Shown piece by piece: positions 55,144 through 63,885 of a stretch of 64,000 bases of DNA. A program made the position numbers and the translations under genes. Numbering within the stretch: position 1 is the stretch's first letter; every line of letters begins with the position of its first letter. The DNA lies in assembly GCF_036250755.1 (NCBI RefSeq), contig NZ_CP109583.1:2790001-2854000 (forward strand), read 5' to 3'. Under the pieces are notes generated by a model. The model worked only from the letters and a program-made list of their open reading frames with translations, ran no database searches and was not told the origin of the DNA. This DNA is from Streptomyces uncialis (GTDB taxonomy: Bacteria; Actinomycetota; Actinomycetes; Streptomycetales; Streptomycetaceae).

Positions 55144-56574
55144 TCAGACTCCTGCGGGTGTGGCGACGTCGGCCTCGGCGAGATCGGCCGGGGAGGCCAG
55201 GTGGCCCAGTACCGCGGTGGCGGCGGCGACCTGCGGGGAGACCAGATGGGTACGGCCGCCCTTGCCCTGCCGTCCCTCGAAGTTGCGGTTGGACGTGGAG
55301 GCGGAACGCTCACCGGGAGCCAGTTGGTCGGGGTTCATGCCCAGACACATGGAACAGCCCGCGTGCCGCCATTCGGCCCCGGCCTCCTTGAAGACCTTGT
55401 CCAGTCCCTCGTCCACGGCCTGGAGTCCGACCCGGGCGGAGCCGGGGACGACCAGCATCCGTACGCCGTCGGCGACTTTGCGGCCGTCCACGATGGCGGC
55501 GGCGGCGCGCAGGTCCTCGATGCGGCCGTTGGTGCATGAACCTACGAAGACGGTGTCGACCTTGATCTGCCGCAGCGGCTGTCCGGCGGTCAACCCCATG
55601 TACTCCAGGGCCTTTTCGGCGGCGAGCCGCTCCGAAGCGTCGTCGTACGAAGCCGGGTCGGGGACGTTCGAGGAGAGCGGCGCGCCCTGACCGGGGTTGG
55701 TGCCCCAGGTGACGAACGGCGCCAGCTCGGCGGCCTCGATGACGACCTCGGCGTCGAAGACGGCGTCGTCGTCGGTGCGCAGCGTCTTCCAGTACGCGAC
55801 GGCGGCGTCCCAGTCCTCGCCCTTCGGGGCGTGCGGACGGCCTTCGAGGTAGTCGAAGGTGGTCCGGTCGGGCGCGATCATGCCCGCGCGGGCCCCGGCC
55901 TCGATCGACATGTTGCAGATGGTCATCCGGGCCTCCATCGAGAGCTTCTCGATGGCCGGGCCGCGGTACTCCAGGACGTAGCCCTGGCCGCCGCCGGTGC
56001 CGATCCGGGCGATGATCGCCAGGATCAGGTCCTTCGCGGTGACCTCGTCGGGCAGTTCGCCGTCGACGGTGATGGCCATGGTCTTCGGCCGGGCCATGGG
56101 GAGGGTCTGGGTGGCCAGCACATGCTCGACCTGCGAGGTGCCGATGCCGAACGCCAGACCGCCGAAGGCGCCGTGCGTGGAGGTGTGGGAGTCACCGCAG
56201 ACCACGGTCATCCCGGGCTGGGTGAGGCCCAGCTGCGGGCCGACGACATGGACGACGCCCTGCTCGACATCGCCCAGCGGGTGCAGCCGGACACCGAACT
56301 CGGCGCAGTTCCTGCGCAGGGTCTCCAGCTGGGCGCGCGAGACGGGGTCCGCGATGGGCTTGTCGATGTCGAGGGTCGGGGTGTTGTGATCCTCGGTGGC
56401 GATGGTGAGGTCGAGGCGCCGGACCCGGCGGCCGTTCTGCCGCAGGCCGTCGAACGCCTGCGGGCTGGTCACCTCGTGCAGCAGGTGCAGATCGATGAAA
56501 AGGAGGTCGGGCTCGCCCTCGGCGCGCCGGACGACATGGTCGTCCCAGACCTTCTCCGCGAGTGTCCTACCCAT
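55144..56574 (-). CDS. leuC: 3-isopropylmalate dehydratase large subunit
   Basis: 476 residues from the ATG at 56574 with GGAGGG 7 nt upstream. The 4Fe-4S cluster cysteines are seen in [14 protein letters not shown] and [12 protein letters not shown]. Other blocks: [20 protein letters not shown] and the ATEDHNTPT active-site region. Divergent from ndgR, its known regulator in Streptomyces. Confidence 0.97.
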   Translation of the reverse strand: MGRTLAEKVWDDHVVRRAEGEPDLLFIDLHLLHEVTSPQAFDGLRQNGRRVRRLDLTIATEDHNTPTLDIDKPIADPVSRAQLETLRRNCAEFGVRLHPLGDVEQGVVHVVGPQLGLTQPGMTVVCGDSHTSTHGAFGGLAFGIGTSQVEHVLATQTLPMARPKTMAITVDGELPDEVTAKDLILAIIARIGTGGGQGYVLEYRGPAIEKLSMEARMTICNMSIEAGARAGMIAPDRTTFDYLEGRPHAPKGEDWDAAVAYWKTLRTDDDAVFDAEVVIEAAELAPFVTWGTNPGQGAPLSSNVPDPASYDDASERLAAEKALEYMGLTAGQPLRQIKVDTVFVGSCTNGRIEDLRAAAAIVDGRKVADGVRMLVVPGSARVGLQAVDEGLDKVFKEAGAEWRHAGCSMCLGMNPDQLAPGERSASTSNRNFEGRQGKGGRTHLVSPQVAAATAVLGHLASPADLAEADVATPAGV

Positions 56575-56703
56575 CGCTTTCCCTCCGGTCGACCGTCGTT
56601 GGCCGACCCAACTAGAGATGTGAACGCCGTCGCCCGTACCCCTCGTGCCAGGCAGCGACCGCCGGCCCGCGGTCGGCGGGGCGGCGTCTGACGTACAGGG
56701 TGA

Positions 56704-56728
56704 CAAGTTCCCCGGGGAATTGAACTTG
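56704..56728. promoter_or_regulatory. Inverted repeat in the leuC-ndgR intergenic region
   Basis: CAAGTTC-11 bp-GAACTTG, with the palindrome TTCCCCGGGGAA (56708-56719) inside its left half. It sits 33 bp before ndgR and 130 bp before leuC. A candidate binding site for NdgR itself or another regulator. Confidence 0.45.
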
Positions 56729-56748
56729 CGTTTCACAGAGTGAGACGC
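56728..56748. promoter_or_regulatory. Second inverted repeat next to the ndgR start
   Basis: GCGTTTCAC-AGA-GTGAGACGC, 9-bp arms with one mismatch, ending 13 bp before the ndgR ATG. IclR-family operators are often short palindromes of this kind; autoregulation is inferred. Confidence 0.45.
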
Positions 56749-56760
56749 GAATATCGTTGC

Positions 56761-57477
56761 ATGGACAACTCTAGTGGTGTCGGCGTACTCGACAAGGCGG
56801 CTCTCGTACTGAGCGCCCTGGAGTCCGGTCCGGCCACCCTCGCCGGGCTGGTCGCGGCGACCGGGCTCGCCCGGCCCACGGCACATCGTCTCGCGGTCGC
56901 CCTGGAGCACCACAGGATGGTCGCCCGCGACATGCAGGGGCGGTTCATCCTGGGCCCGCGGCTCGCGGAGCTGGCCGCGGCGGCCGGCGAGGACCGGCTG
57001 CTGGCCACGGCGGGGCCGGTGCTCACGCATCTGCGGGACATCACGGGAGAGAGCGCGCAGCTCTACCGGCGCCAGGGTGACATGAGGATCTGTGTGGCCG
57101 CCGCCGAGCGGCTGTCCGGACTGCGGGACACCGTGCCCGTGGGGTCCACGCTGACCATGAAGGCGGGCTCGTCCGCGCAGATCCTGATGGCCTGGGAGGA
57201 GCCGGAGCGGCTGCACCGCGGTCTCCAGGGCGCCCGTTTCACGGCCACGGCGCTGTCGGGTGTGCGCCGCCGGGGCTGGGCGCAGTCGATCGGCGAGCGG
57301 GAGCCGGGGGTCGCCTCGGTGTCCGCGCCGGTGCGCGGCCCGTCCAACCGTGTCGTCGCGGCCGTCTCGGTGTCCGGCCCGATCGAGCGGCTGACCCGCC
57401 ACCCGGGGCGGATGCACGCGCAGGCGGTCATCGACGCGGCGGCCCGGCTCTCCGAGGCCCTGCGCCGCACGGGCTGA
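56761..57477 (+). CDS. ndgR: IclR-family regulator NdgR
   Basis: 238 residues from the ATG at 56761. N-terminal winged helix ([39 protein letters not shown]), C-terminal IclR effector domain ([54 protein letters not shown]). NdgR in S. coelicolor controls leucine and other amino-acid genes, including leuCD, and affects antibiotic yield. Divergent from leuC, as there. Confidence 0.94.
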   Translation: MDNSSGVGVLDKAALVLSALESGPATLAGLVAATGLARPTAHRLAVALEHHRMVARDMQGRFILGPRLAELAAAAGEDRLLATAGPVLTHLRDITGESAQLYRRQGDMRICVAAAERLSGLRDTVPVGSTLTMKAGSSAQILMAWEEPERLHRGLQGARFTATALSGVRRRGWAQSIGEREPGVASVSAPVRGPSNRVVAAVSVSGPIERLTRHPGRMHAQAVIDAAARLSEALRRTG

Positions 57478-57487
57478 TCCCGTACGA

Positions 57488-57522
57488 GCGGCGCGCCGGA
57501 CCCGTCCGGCCCGGCGCGCCGC
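57488..57522. terminator. Terminator between ndgR and DUF4188 gene
   Basis: GCGGCGCGCCGG / CCGGCGCGCCGC: perfect 12-bp stem with 11-nt loop in the 95-bp convergent space. Confidence 0.85.
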
Positions 57523-57572
57523 GAAGGACCGCGACCCGGCGTACGTCACGAAGAACCGGACCGCCGGGACGG

Positions 57573-58070
57573 TCAGGCGCCGCCGGGTGCCGCGGAGCCG
57601 AACCGCTGGGCCGCACGGTCGCCCCGGCGCCCCACGGGGACCGTGCCGCGGGCGGCCCCCAGTCCGAACGCGGGCATGTCCACGTAGACGTTCTCGTAGG
57701 CGCCCGCGGGGACCAGGTAGGTCTCGTGGAAGATCCCGACGCTCCCCCGGCCGTCCCGTGCGCGGCGGTTGAACGCGGTCCAGGCCGGCCGGTGCTCGGC
57801 GTCCTGCCGTGAGGCGTACGCGAGCAGCTTCTCCTTCGACTCCCAGTACTGGACCGTGCTGAAGACACGGGGCGAGTAGAGGAAGCGGTACCCGAGCATC
57901 CCGGAGTCCGGATCGTCGGACAGCTCCTTGAGCATCGGCGGCATCGCACGCACGGTCGGCAGCCAGCTGCGCACCGCCCGCCAGTTGTTGACCCGCATCC
58001 CGATGAGGAAGACCACGATCTCCTCGTCGGCCTCGGTCGTCATCCGCCCCTTGTTCGGCTCAGCACCCAT
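57573..58070 (-). CDS. DUF4188 family protein
   Basis: 165 residues, ATG at 58070 with GGGAGA 7 nt upstream. Matches DUF4188 ([79 protein letters not shown]). The fold appears to be a dimeric alpha/beta barrel, as in small monooxygenases and dehydratases; no catalytic residue can be named. Divergent from the MerR regulator with operators between, so probably its target. Confidence 0.85.
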   Translation of the reverse strand: MGAEPNKGRMTTEADEEIVVFLIGMRVNNWRAVRSWLPTVRAMPPMLKELSDDPDSGMLGYRFLYSPRVFSTVQYWESKEKLLAYASRQDAEHRPAWTAFNRRARDGRGSVGIFHETYLVPAGAYENVYVDMPAFGLGAARGTVPVGRRGDRAAQRFGSAAPGGA

Positions 58071-58095
58071 GGCGTTCTCCCAGGCAAGAGTGGTT

Positions 58096-58112
58096 GGATA
58101 GTCTCACTATCC
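58096..58112. promoter_or_regulatory. Candidate MerR operator 1
   Basis: GGATAGT-CTC-ACTATCC, perfect 7-bp arms with a 3-bp centre, 26 bp before the DUF4188 start and 43 bp before the MerR start. Confidence 0.65.
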
Positions 58113-58118
58113 TTCTTT

Positions 58119-58135
58119 GGATAGTGCCACTCTCC
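58119..58135. promoter_or_regulatory. Candidate MerR operator 2
   Basis: GGATAGT-GCC-ACTCTCC, the same palindrome with one mismatch, 23 bp centre to centre from operator 1. Confidence 0.6.
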
Positions 58136-58154
58136 AACGAAGGGTGCAAGTGCC

Positions 58155-58856
58155 ATGAGGCTCGCGGAGCTGAGCGCGCGCAGCGGGGTCCCGACCGCGA
58201 CGATCAAGTACTACCTGCGCGAGGGACTGCTTCCGGCGGGCCGCCGGATCAGCGCGACCCAGGCCGCGTACGACGACGTCCATCTGCGCCGGCTGCGGCT
58301 GGTACGGGCGATGATCCAGGTCGGACGGGTCCCGGTGGCGACGGTCCGGGAGGTGCTCGCGGCGGTGGACGACGACTCGCTGGACCACCACATGCGGCTG
58401 GGCGCGGCGGTGTGGGCGCTCCCCCATGAGCTCGGCGGGACGGATGTGACGGCGGACGACGACGGTGCGGAGGTGACCGAGGCGGCCCGTGGCGCGGTGG
58501 ACGCGCTGCTGGACCGGCTCGACTGGCCGTTCGCCCGGCTGGCGGGCGCGGATTCCCCGGCGTACCGGACGCTGGTCGGCGCGCTGGTACGGCTGGCGCA
58601 GCTCGGATACCCGTGGGACATCGACCACTTGACGCCGTACGGCCGGCTCGCGGAGCGGCTGGCGGTGGCCGATCTGGACATGGTGCAGGGGTACGGCCCG
58701 GCGGACGAGCAGGTGGAGGCGGCGATCGCGGTGACGGTGCTCTACGAGCCGGTGCTGCTGAGCCTGCGACGGCTCGCGGACGGCGAGGAGTCGTACCGCC
58801 GCTTCGGCGAGCAGGAGCACGCACCGGGGGACGACGCCCCCGAGGCGGACGGCTGA
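58155..58856 (+). CDS. MerR-family transcriptional regulator
   Basis: 233 residues, ATG at 58155. N-terminal MerR winged helix (MRLAELSARSGVPTATIKYY, LREGLLPAGRRIS, DVHLRRLRLVRAMIQVGRVP). The C-terminal 150 residues are helical and have no cysteine metal site, so the effector is not a classical metal or thiol signal. Most likely regulates itself and the divergent DUF4188 gene. Confidence 0.88.
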   Translation: MRLAELSARSGVPTATIKYYLREGLLPAGRRISATQAAYDDVHLRRLRLVRAMIQVGRVPVATVREVLAAVDDDSLDHHMRLGAAVWALPHELGGTDVTADDDGAEVTEAARGAVDALLDRLDWPFARLAGADSPAYRTLVGALVRLAQLGYPWDIDHLTPYGRLAERLAVADLDMVQGYGPADEQVEAAIAVTVLYEPVLLSLRRLADGEESYRRFGEQEHAPGDDAPEADG

Positions 58857-58893
58857 CGCGGCAGGGACCGGCCCCGGCCCCGGGGGTGCACGA

Positions 58894-58923
58894 GAAGGGC
58901 CCTCCCCGTGGGGAGGGCCCTTC
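58894..58923. terminator. Bidirectional terminator, MerR gene / tRNA operon
   Basis: GAAGGGCCCTCCCC-GT-GGGGAGGGCCCTTC: perfect 14-bp stem, followed by TTC on the plus strand and TCG on the minus strand. Ends both the MerR gene and the minus-strand tRNA transcript. Confidence 0.88.
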
Positions 58924-58939
58924 TTCGCTACAGCTCTGG

Positions 58940-59012
58940 TACCCCCGACCGGATTCGAACCGGCGCTACCGCCTTGAGAGGGCGGCGTGCTAGGCCGCTA
59001 CACAACGGGGGC
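58940..59012 (-). tRNA. tRNA-Glu(CTC), copy 1, CCA encoded
   Basis: Cloverleaf on the minus strand: acceptor GCCCCCG/CGGGGGT, anticodon loop CTCTCAA (anticodon CTC), T-arm GGTTCGAATCC. CCA is genomically encoded at 58937-58939, unlike the other Glu copies here. Last tRNA of the array. Confidence 0.95.
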
Positions 59013-59075
59013 CTGAGTCGTACTGTGCTGCCCGTCACCCACGCACGGAAGGTGCTTGGGGTGAGCGGAACCGCG

Positions 59076-59147
59076 CTGGCCTACCAGGACTCGAACCTAA
59101 ACTAACTGAACCAGAATCAGTCGTGCTGCCAATTACACCATAGGCCA
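59076..59147 (-). tRNA. tRNA-Gln(CTG), copy 1
   Basis: Acceptor TGGCCTA/TAGGCCA, anticodon stem ACTGA/TCAGT with loop TTCTGGT (anticodon CTG), T-arm GGTTCGAGTCC. 72 nt. CCA not encoded. Differs from the second Gln copy by one base, at 59102-59104 region of the variable/T arm. Confidence 0.95.
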
Positions 59148-59177
59148 TGGCTGGTCCGGATTACTGGACCGAGTGCG

Positions 59178-59250
59178 TACCCCCGACCGGATTCGAACCG
59201 GCGCTACCGCCTTGAGAGGGCGGCGTGCTAGGCCGCTACACAACGGGGGC
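59178..59250 (-). tRNA. tRNA-Glu(CTC), copy 2
   Basis: Same 73-nt sequence as copy 1, anticodon CTC. CCA is not encoded (GCG follows the acceptor on the plus strand). Confidence 0.95.
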
Positions 59251-59334
59251 CTGGCGATCCCACCCGGCTCATCACCGGGTGTTGTCACCGCTGGGTCGGC
59301 AGGAGCTACCTGGCGATCATGCGGGATGGATCAG

Positions 59335-59407
59335 TACCCCCGACCGGATTCGAACCGGCGCTACTGCCTTGAGAGGGCAGCGTGCTAGGCCGCTACACAA
59401 CGGGGGC
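59335..59407 (-). tRNA. tRNA-Glu(CTC), copy 3 with compensated anticodon stem
   Basis: Identical to the other Glu copies except that the anticodon stem is CTGCC/GGCAG instead of CCGCC/GGCGG, a compensatory pair change. Anticodon CTC. Confidence 0.95.
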
Positions 59408-59428
59408 GATGCAGATAAGCTCTGCGAG

Positions 59429-59500
59429 CTGGCCTACCAGGACTCGAACCTAGACTAACTGAACCAGAATCAGTCGTGCTGCCAATTACACCATAGGCCA
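59429..59500 (-). tRNA. tRNA-Gln(CTG), copy 2
   Basis: 72 nt, anticodon CTG, acceptor TGGCCTA/TAGGCCA. First tRNA of the minus-strand array, 91 bp from the HAD gene. Confidence 0.95.
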
Positions 59501-59590
59501 CCGCGACGCAACCCCCTCGCGGGGATCTTGTTCGGTATCGCGCTTCCCGGCCGGACCTTCTCGGCCCTCTCGGGCGGCGCAGGAAGAACA

Positions 59591-60316
59591 TTACCCGAAG
59601 GTGGACGGCGCTCCAAAACGGGTATCCGCGCGGAGCAGCGCGGGGAGTTCGGCGAGCGAGGTGATCCGGCGCAGCCCCGGCGGGACCTCCGCCGTCCACA
59701 GCCCGCGATCGAGCCATACGGAGAAGAGCCCGGCGGCCTCCGCGCCCACGGCGTCGATCTCCGGCTGATCACCCACGTACGCCACTTCGTGGGCGGGCAG
59801 TCGCAGAGCGTCACACGCGGCGTGGAACGCCTCGGCGGCGGGTTTGGCGATGCCCAGCTCGGCGGCGCACAGCACCGACTCGAAGCGGTCGTGGACGCCG
59901 AGGACCCGCAGTTTGTGGTCCTGGTTGCGCAGGGAGGAGTTCGACAGCACCGCGTGCCGGTGGCTGCCGGCCAGGGCGTCCAGGGCGGGCAGGACGTCCG
60001 GGAAGAGGGCCCAGGCGTCCTGGTAGTAGGCCACGTACCGGTGGAACCAGTCGTCCGCCTGCGCGTCGGTGAGCGGGGCGTCGAGAAAGATCCGGACGCG
60101 GTCCCGGCGCTGGTCCTCGAAGGACACCCCGCCCGCCTCGAACCGCCGCCACTGGGCGTTCGTGACCTCCCGCCACAGCGCGAGGGCCCGCTCGGCGGTC
60201 CCGTACCGCTCCAGCAGGCCCTCGGCTCTCAGATGACTCCGCATCCCGGCGCGGTCCGCCGTGGTGTAGTCGAAGATCGTGTCGTCGATGTCCCACACCA
60301 CGGCGCGGATGCTCAT
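59591..60316 (-). CDS. HAD-superfamily hydrolase
   Basis: 241 residues, ATG at 60316. Haloacid-dehalogenase phosphatase fold: motif I VWDIDDTIFDYT with nucleophile Asp near residue 9, motif II LSNSSLRN, motif III Lys in LGIAKPAAEAF and motif IV VGDQPEIDAVGA. Likely a small-metabolite phosphatase; substrate unknown. It follows gltX by 16 bp on the same strand, so they are probably co-transcribed into the tRNA array. Confidence 0.92.
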   Translation of the reverse strand: MSIRAVVWDIDDTIFDYTTADRAGMRSHLRAEGLLERYGTAERALALWREVTNAQWRRFEAGGVSFEDQRRDRVRIFLDAPLTDAQADDWFHRYVAYYQDAWALFPDVLPALDALAGSHRHAVLSNSSLRNQDHKLRVLGVHDRFESVLCAAELGIAKPAAEAFHAACDALRLPAHEVAYVGDQPEIDAVGAEAAGLFSVWLDRGLWTAEVPPGLRRITSLAELPALLRADTRFGAPSTFG

Positions 60317-60332
60317 ACGCCGACGGTAACCG

Positions 60333-61808
60333 TCAGCCCGCCAGCTTCACCAGTGCCGCGTCGATCCGGGCCAGGGCACGGTCCTTGCCCAGGACCTCCA
60401 GCGACTCGAAGAGCGGCAGGCCGACCGTACGGCCGGTGACGGCCACCCGGACCGGGGCCTGGGCCTTGCCGAGCTTGAGGCCGTGCTCCTCGCCCGCCGC
60501 GAGGACGGCTCCCTTGAGCGACTCGGGGCTGCTCCAGTCGGCGTCGGCGAGCTTGGCGCGGGCCGTGCGCAGCAGGGCGTCGGAGCCCTCCTTCATGGCC
60601 TTCTGCCAGGACGCCTCGTCCGCGACGGGCTCCTTCAGGAACAGGAAGTCGACGTTGGCGGTGATGTCCGACAGGACGGTGAGCCGGGTCTGGGCATGCG
60701 GGGCGATGGCCTCCCACGCGGTCCGGTCGAAGTCCTCGGGCGCCCAGGGGGCGTGCGGCGCGCGCAGCCACGGTTCGCAGGCCTCGGCGAAGGTCTTCAC
60801 ATCGAGCAGCCGGATGTGGTCGGCGTTGATGGACTCGGCCTTCTTGAGGTCGAAGCGCGCCGGGTTGGCGTTCACGTCGGCGATGTCGAAGGCCGCGACC
60901 ATCTGGTCGATGGAGAAGACGTCCTGGTCGGCGGAGAAGGACCAGCCGAGCAGCGAGAGGTAGTTGAGCAGTCCCTCGGGCAGGAAGCCGCGCTCACGGT
61001 AGAGGTTGAGCGAGGACTGCGGGTCACGCTTGGACAGCTTCTTGTTGCCCTCGCCCATCACGTACGGCAGGTGCCCGAACGCGGGGACGGCCTCGGCCAG
61101 GCCCAGTCCGATGAGCGCCTGGTAGAGCGCGATCTGGCGGGGGGTGGAGGACAGCAGGTCCTCGCCGCGCAGCACGTGGGTGATCCCCATGAGGGCGTCG
61201 TCGACGGGGTTGACGAGCGTGTACAGGGGGGCGCCGTTGGCACGGACGATGCCGTAGTCCGGGACGTTCTCCGGGGTGAAGGTCAGTTCGCCGCGGACCA
61301 GGTCCGTGAAGGTGATCGGCCCGTCCGGCATCCGGAACCGGGTGATCGGGGTACGGCCCTCGGCCTCGTACGCGGCCTTCCGCTCATCGGTGAGGTCACG
61401 GCAGTGGCCGTCGTACCCGGAGGGCTTGCCGGCGGCGCGGGCGGCGTCGCGGCGCGCGTCCAGCTCCTCGGTGGTGCAGTAGCAGGGGTACGCGTGACCG
61501 GCCGCGCGGAGCTTGTCCGCGACGTCGGCGTAGATGTCCATGCGCTGCGACTGCCGGTACGGGGTGTGCGGACCGCCGACCTCGGGGCCCTCGTCCCAGT
61601 CGAGCCCGAGCCAGCGCAGCGAGTCGAGGAGCTGCTCGTACGACTCCTCCGAGTCTCGGGCCGCGTCGGTGTCCTCGATGCGCAGGACGAGGGTGCCCTT
61701 CTCGTGCCGGGCGTACGCCCAGTTGAAGAGGGCGGTGCGGACCAGGCCCACATGGGGGTTGCCGGTCGGCGAGGGACAGAAACGTACACGGACGGGTCCG
61801 TTAACCAC
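60333..61808 (-). CDS. gltX: Glutamyl-tRNA synthetase
   Basis: 491 residues from a GTG at 61808. Class I synthetase with HIGH-type motif [18 protein letters not shown] near residue 10 and KMSKS-type [11 protein letters not shown] near residue 245. The C-terminal anticodon-binding domain is helical. Streptomyces lacks GlnRS, so this enzyme also charges tRNA-Gln with glutamate for GatCAB conversion. The start overlaps the FAH gene end by 8 bp. Confidence 0.97.
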   Translation of the reverse strand: MVNGPVRVRFCPSPTGNPHVGLVRTALFNWAYARHEKGTLVLRIEDTDAARDSEESYEQLLDSLRWLGLDWDEGPEVGGPHTPYRQSQRMDIYADVADKLRAAGHAYPCYCTTEELDARRDAARAAGKPSGYDGHCRDLTDERKAAYEAEGRTPITRFRMPDGPITFTDLVRGELTFTPENVPDYGIVRANGAPLYTLVNPVDDALMGITHVLRGEDLLSSTPRQIALYQALIGLGLAEAVPAFGHLPYVMGEGNKKLSKRDPQSSLNLYRERGFLPEGLLNYLSLLGWSFSADQDVFSIDQMVAAFDIADVNANPARFDLKKAESINADHIRLLDVKTFAEACEPWLRAPHAPWAPEDFDRTAWEAIAPHAQTRLTVLSDITANVDFLFLKEPVADEASWQKAMKEGSDALLRTARAKLADADWSSPESLKGAVLAAGEEHGLKLGKAQAPVRVAVTGRTVGLPLFESLEVLGKDRALARIDAALVKLAG

Positions 61809-62598
61809 GCGTGATCACCTTGTTGGTGAGAGTGCCGATGCCTTCGATGGAGACGGCGACCTCGTCGCCGACGTTCAGGGGGCCGACCCCGGCGGGGGTG
61901 CCCGTGAGGATGACGTCCCCGGGGAGGAGCGTCATGGCCTCGGAGACATGGACGATCAGGTCCTCGACCGACCTGACCATGTCGCTGGTGCTGCCGAGCT
62001 GGCGCTGCTGTCCGTTGACCGTGCACTGGAGGGTCAGGTTCGCCGCGGTCGCCAGGTCGATGCCGGTCTCGACCCAGGGGCCGAGCGGGCACGAGGTGTC
62101 GAAGCCCTTCGCACGCGACCACTGGTTGTCGCTGCGCTGGATGTCACGCGCGGTGACGTCGTTGGCGCAGGTGAAACCGAGGATCACGTCCTTGACCCGC
62201 TCGTGCGGGACATCGCGGCAGAGGCGTCCGATCACCACGGCCAGTTCGGCCTCGTAGTGGACCTCCTGCGAGAAGGACGGGTACGCGATGCCGTCGCCGT
62301 CGCCGATCACCGAGGTGCTCGGCTTGAGGAAGGCGACGGGGGTGGCGGGGACCTCGTTGCCCAGTTCCGCGGCGTGCTCGGCGTAGTTGCGGCCGATGCC
62401 GATGACCTTGCTGGGGAGGACCGGGGGGAGCAGACGGACCTGGTTCAGGGGGACCCTGGTGCCGGTCGTCTCGAACTCCGCGAACGGGATGCCCTTGATG
62501 ATGTTGAGGACCAGACCGTCGGTGGAGCCGGGCGGGCTGTCGCCCTCGACCACGCCGAAGGCCACATTGCCGTCGATGGAGAATCTGGCGATGCGCAC
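61801..62598 (-). CDS. Fumarylacetoacetate hydrolase (FAH) family protein
   Basis: 265 residues from a GTG at 62598, with AAAGGGG upstream. The FAH fold is shown by [27 protein letters not shown], the metal-binding [13 protein letters not shown] (Glu-x-Glu), [14 protein letters not shown] and [16 protein letters not shown]. Members hydrolyse or decarboxylate acylpyruvates and oxaloacetate; the substrate is not predictable. Translationally coupled to gltX; after repeat cluster G. Confidence 0.93.
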   Translation of the reverse strand: MRIARFSIDGNVAFGVVEGDSPPGSTDGLVLNIIKGIPFAEFETTGTRVPLNQVRLLPPVLPSKVIGIGRNYAEHAAELGNEVPATPVAFLKPSTSVIGDGDGIAYPSFSQEVHYEAELAVVIGRLCRDVPHERVKDVILGFTCANDVTARDIQRSDNQWSRAKGFDTSCPLGPWVETGIDLATAANLTLQCTVNGQQRQLGSTSDMVRSVEDLIVHVSEAMTLLPGDVILTGTPAGVGPLNVGDEVAVSIEGIGTLTNKVITRG

Positions 62599-63690
62599 GG
62601 TGGCTGGCGCCCCTTTCTTTCCGCTGGACCGGTGAAGCCCCAGGCTAACGCTCAGGTCGCCTTCGCTCGCGCCCCCCGGGTTTCCTGCGCTGGGCGCACT
62701 TGTCCCCGCACAGGTCGTTCGTGGGTGCGCAGTTCCCCGCGCCCCTGGGGTGCTGCCCACTTGCGGTCGCTCTTCGGGTGCGGGGCCGCCCTCGCTTTTG
62801 CGCAGTTCCTCGCGCCCCTGGGGTTCCACACCTGGGCGTACCTGTTCCCGTGCGGGTCGGACGGGGGTGCGCAGTTCCCCGCGCCCCTGAGGTGCTGCCC
62901 ACTTGCGGTCGCTCTTCGGGTGCGGGGCCGTCCTCGCTTTTGCGCAGTTCCCCGCGCCCCTGGGGTTCCACACCTGGGCGTACCTGTTCCCGTGCGGGTC
63001 GGACGGGGGTGCGCAGTTCCCCGCAGGTCGCCTTCGCTCGCGCCCCCGGGTCTCCTGTGCTGGGCGCACTTGTCCCTGTGCCGTCGCTCGGTGGGTGCGC
63101 AGTTCCCCGCGCCCCTGGGGTTGCACACCTGGGCGTACCTGTTCCCGTGCGGGTCGGACGGGGGTGCGCAGTTCCCCGCGCCCCTGAGGTGCTGCCCACT
63201 TGCGGTCGCTCTTCGGGTGCGGGTCGCCCTCATTTTTGCGCAGTTCCCCGCGCCCCTGAAGGGGCACCCCCTTCCTCCCGCAGTCGCGCTGCTGCCGGAG
63301 GGGGTGGGCGGGAATCTCTGCCCGCAGACTCCGATGCTCTTCAGTAGCTCCGCTGGACGTCGTACCGAGCGCGTTGGAGCGAGGACGGAGAATCCCGACC
63401 GGCACCGACCCGAAGAACAAGCCGGACGCGCCCCAAAGGGGCGCGGGGAACTGCGCAAGAACGAGAACCGCCCCGCACCCGACCGACAACACCAGACAGG
63501 CAGCGCCCCGACAGGGGCGCGGGGAACTGCGCAAACCCACGAACGACGGCACAGGAACAAGTGCGCAAGGCCGGACAGACCTGGGAAGCGCAAGCGAAGG
63601 CGACCCGCGGGGAACCGCGAAACCACCGAGCGACCGCACAGGAACGAAGCACGCCCAGCGGGAGAAACCTCAGAAGCGCAAGCGAAGGCG
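62599..63690. repeat. Mosaic repeat cluster G, largest convergent element
   Basis: 1.09 kb. Plus-oriented units at 62727, 62800, 62869, 62942, 63011 (truncated), 63097, 63166 and 63238. Minus-oriented units at 63437-63456, 63513-63532 and a degenerate one at 63607-63619. Between them the full central core (63294-63435) is nearly identical to that of cluster B, including TCTCTGCCCGCAGACTCCG and GAATCCCGACCGGCACCGAC. Alternating 73/69-bp spacing in the left arm. No gene; the FAH promoter must lie at the left edge. Confidence 0.87.
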
Positions 63691-63885
63691 TTACGCCGGG
63701 GACGGCACGAACGGCGCGGGCGGGGTCATGAGGATGGTGCGGCGGGGGTTGGCCGTCTGGGCCGGCAGATCGAGCGAGTGCACCAGCGCCTCGCCCCCAC
63801 CCCGGAACTCCGCGACATCATCGACATGCGCCAGCGTGGTACGACGCGGATTGGCGGTGTTGCGGAGCAGCATCGTGGTCTTCAT
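63691..63885 (-). CDS. 64-residue protein with two TANPRRT motifs
   Basis: 64 residues from the ATG at 63885. TANPRRT occurs at residues 10-16 and 44-50, each followed by a short hydrophobic run (TL, ILM). Codon use is strongly G/C-ending, as in real Streptomyces genes. It has no export signal, metal site or known domain. An upstream ATG at 63957 would add 24 non-conserved residues. Not recognised; a small structural or regulatory peptide, or a precursor of a modified peptide, are both possible. Right edge of window. Confidence 0.6.
   Translation of the reverse strand: MKTTMLLRNTANPRRTTLAHVDDVAEFRGGGEALVHSLDLPAQTANPRRTILMTPPAPFVPSPA

Noticed and set aside
59173..59458. Open frames across the tRNA array
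   Set aside because: They translate antisense tRNA sequence (DRIRTGATALRG repeated) and cannot be genes.
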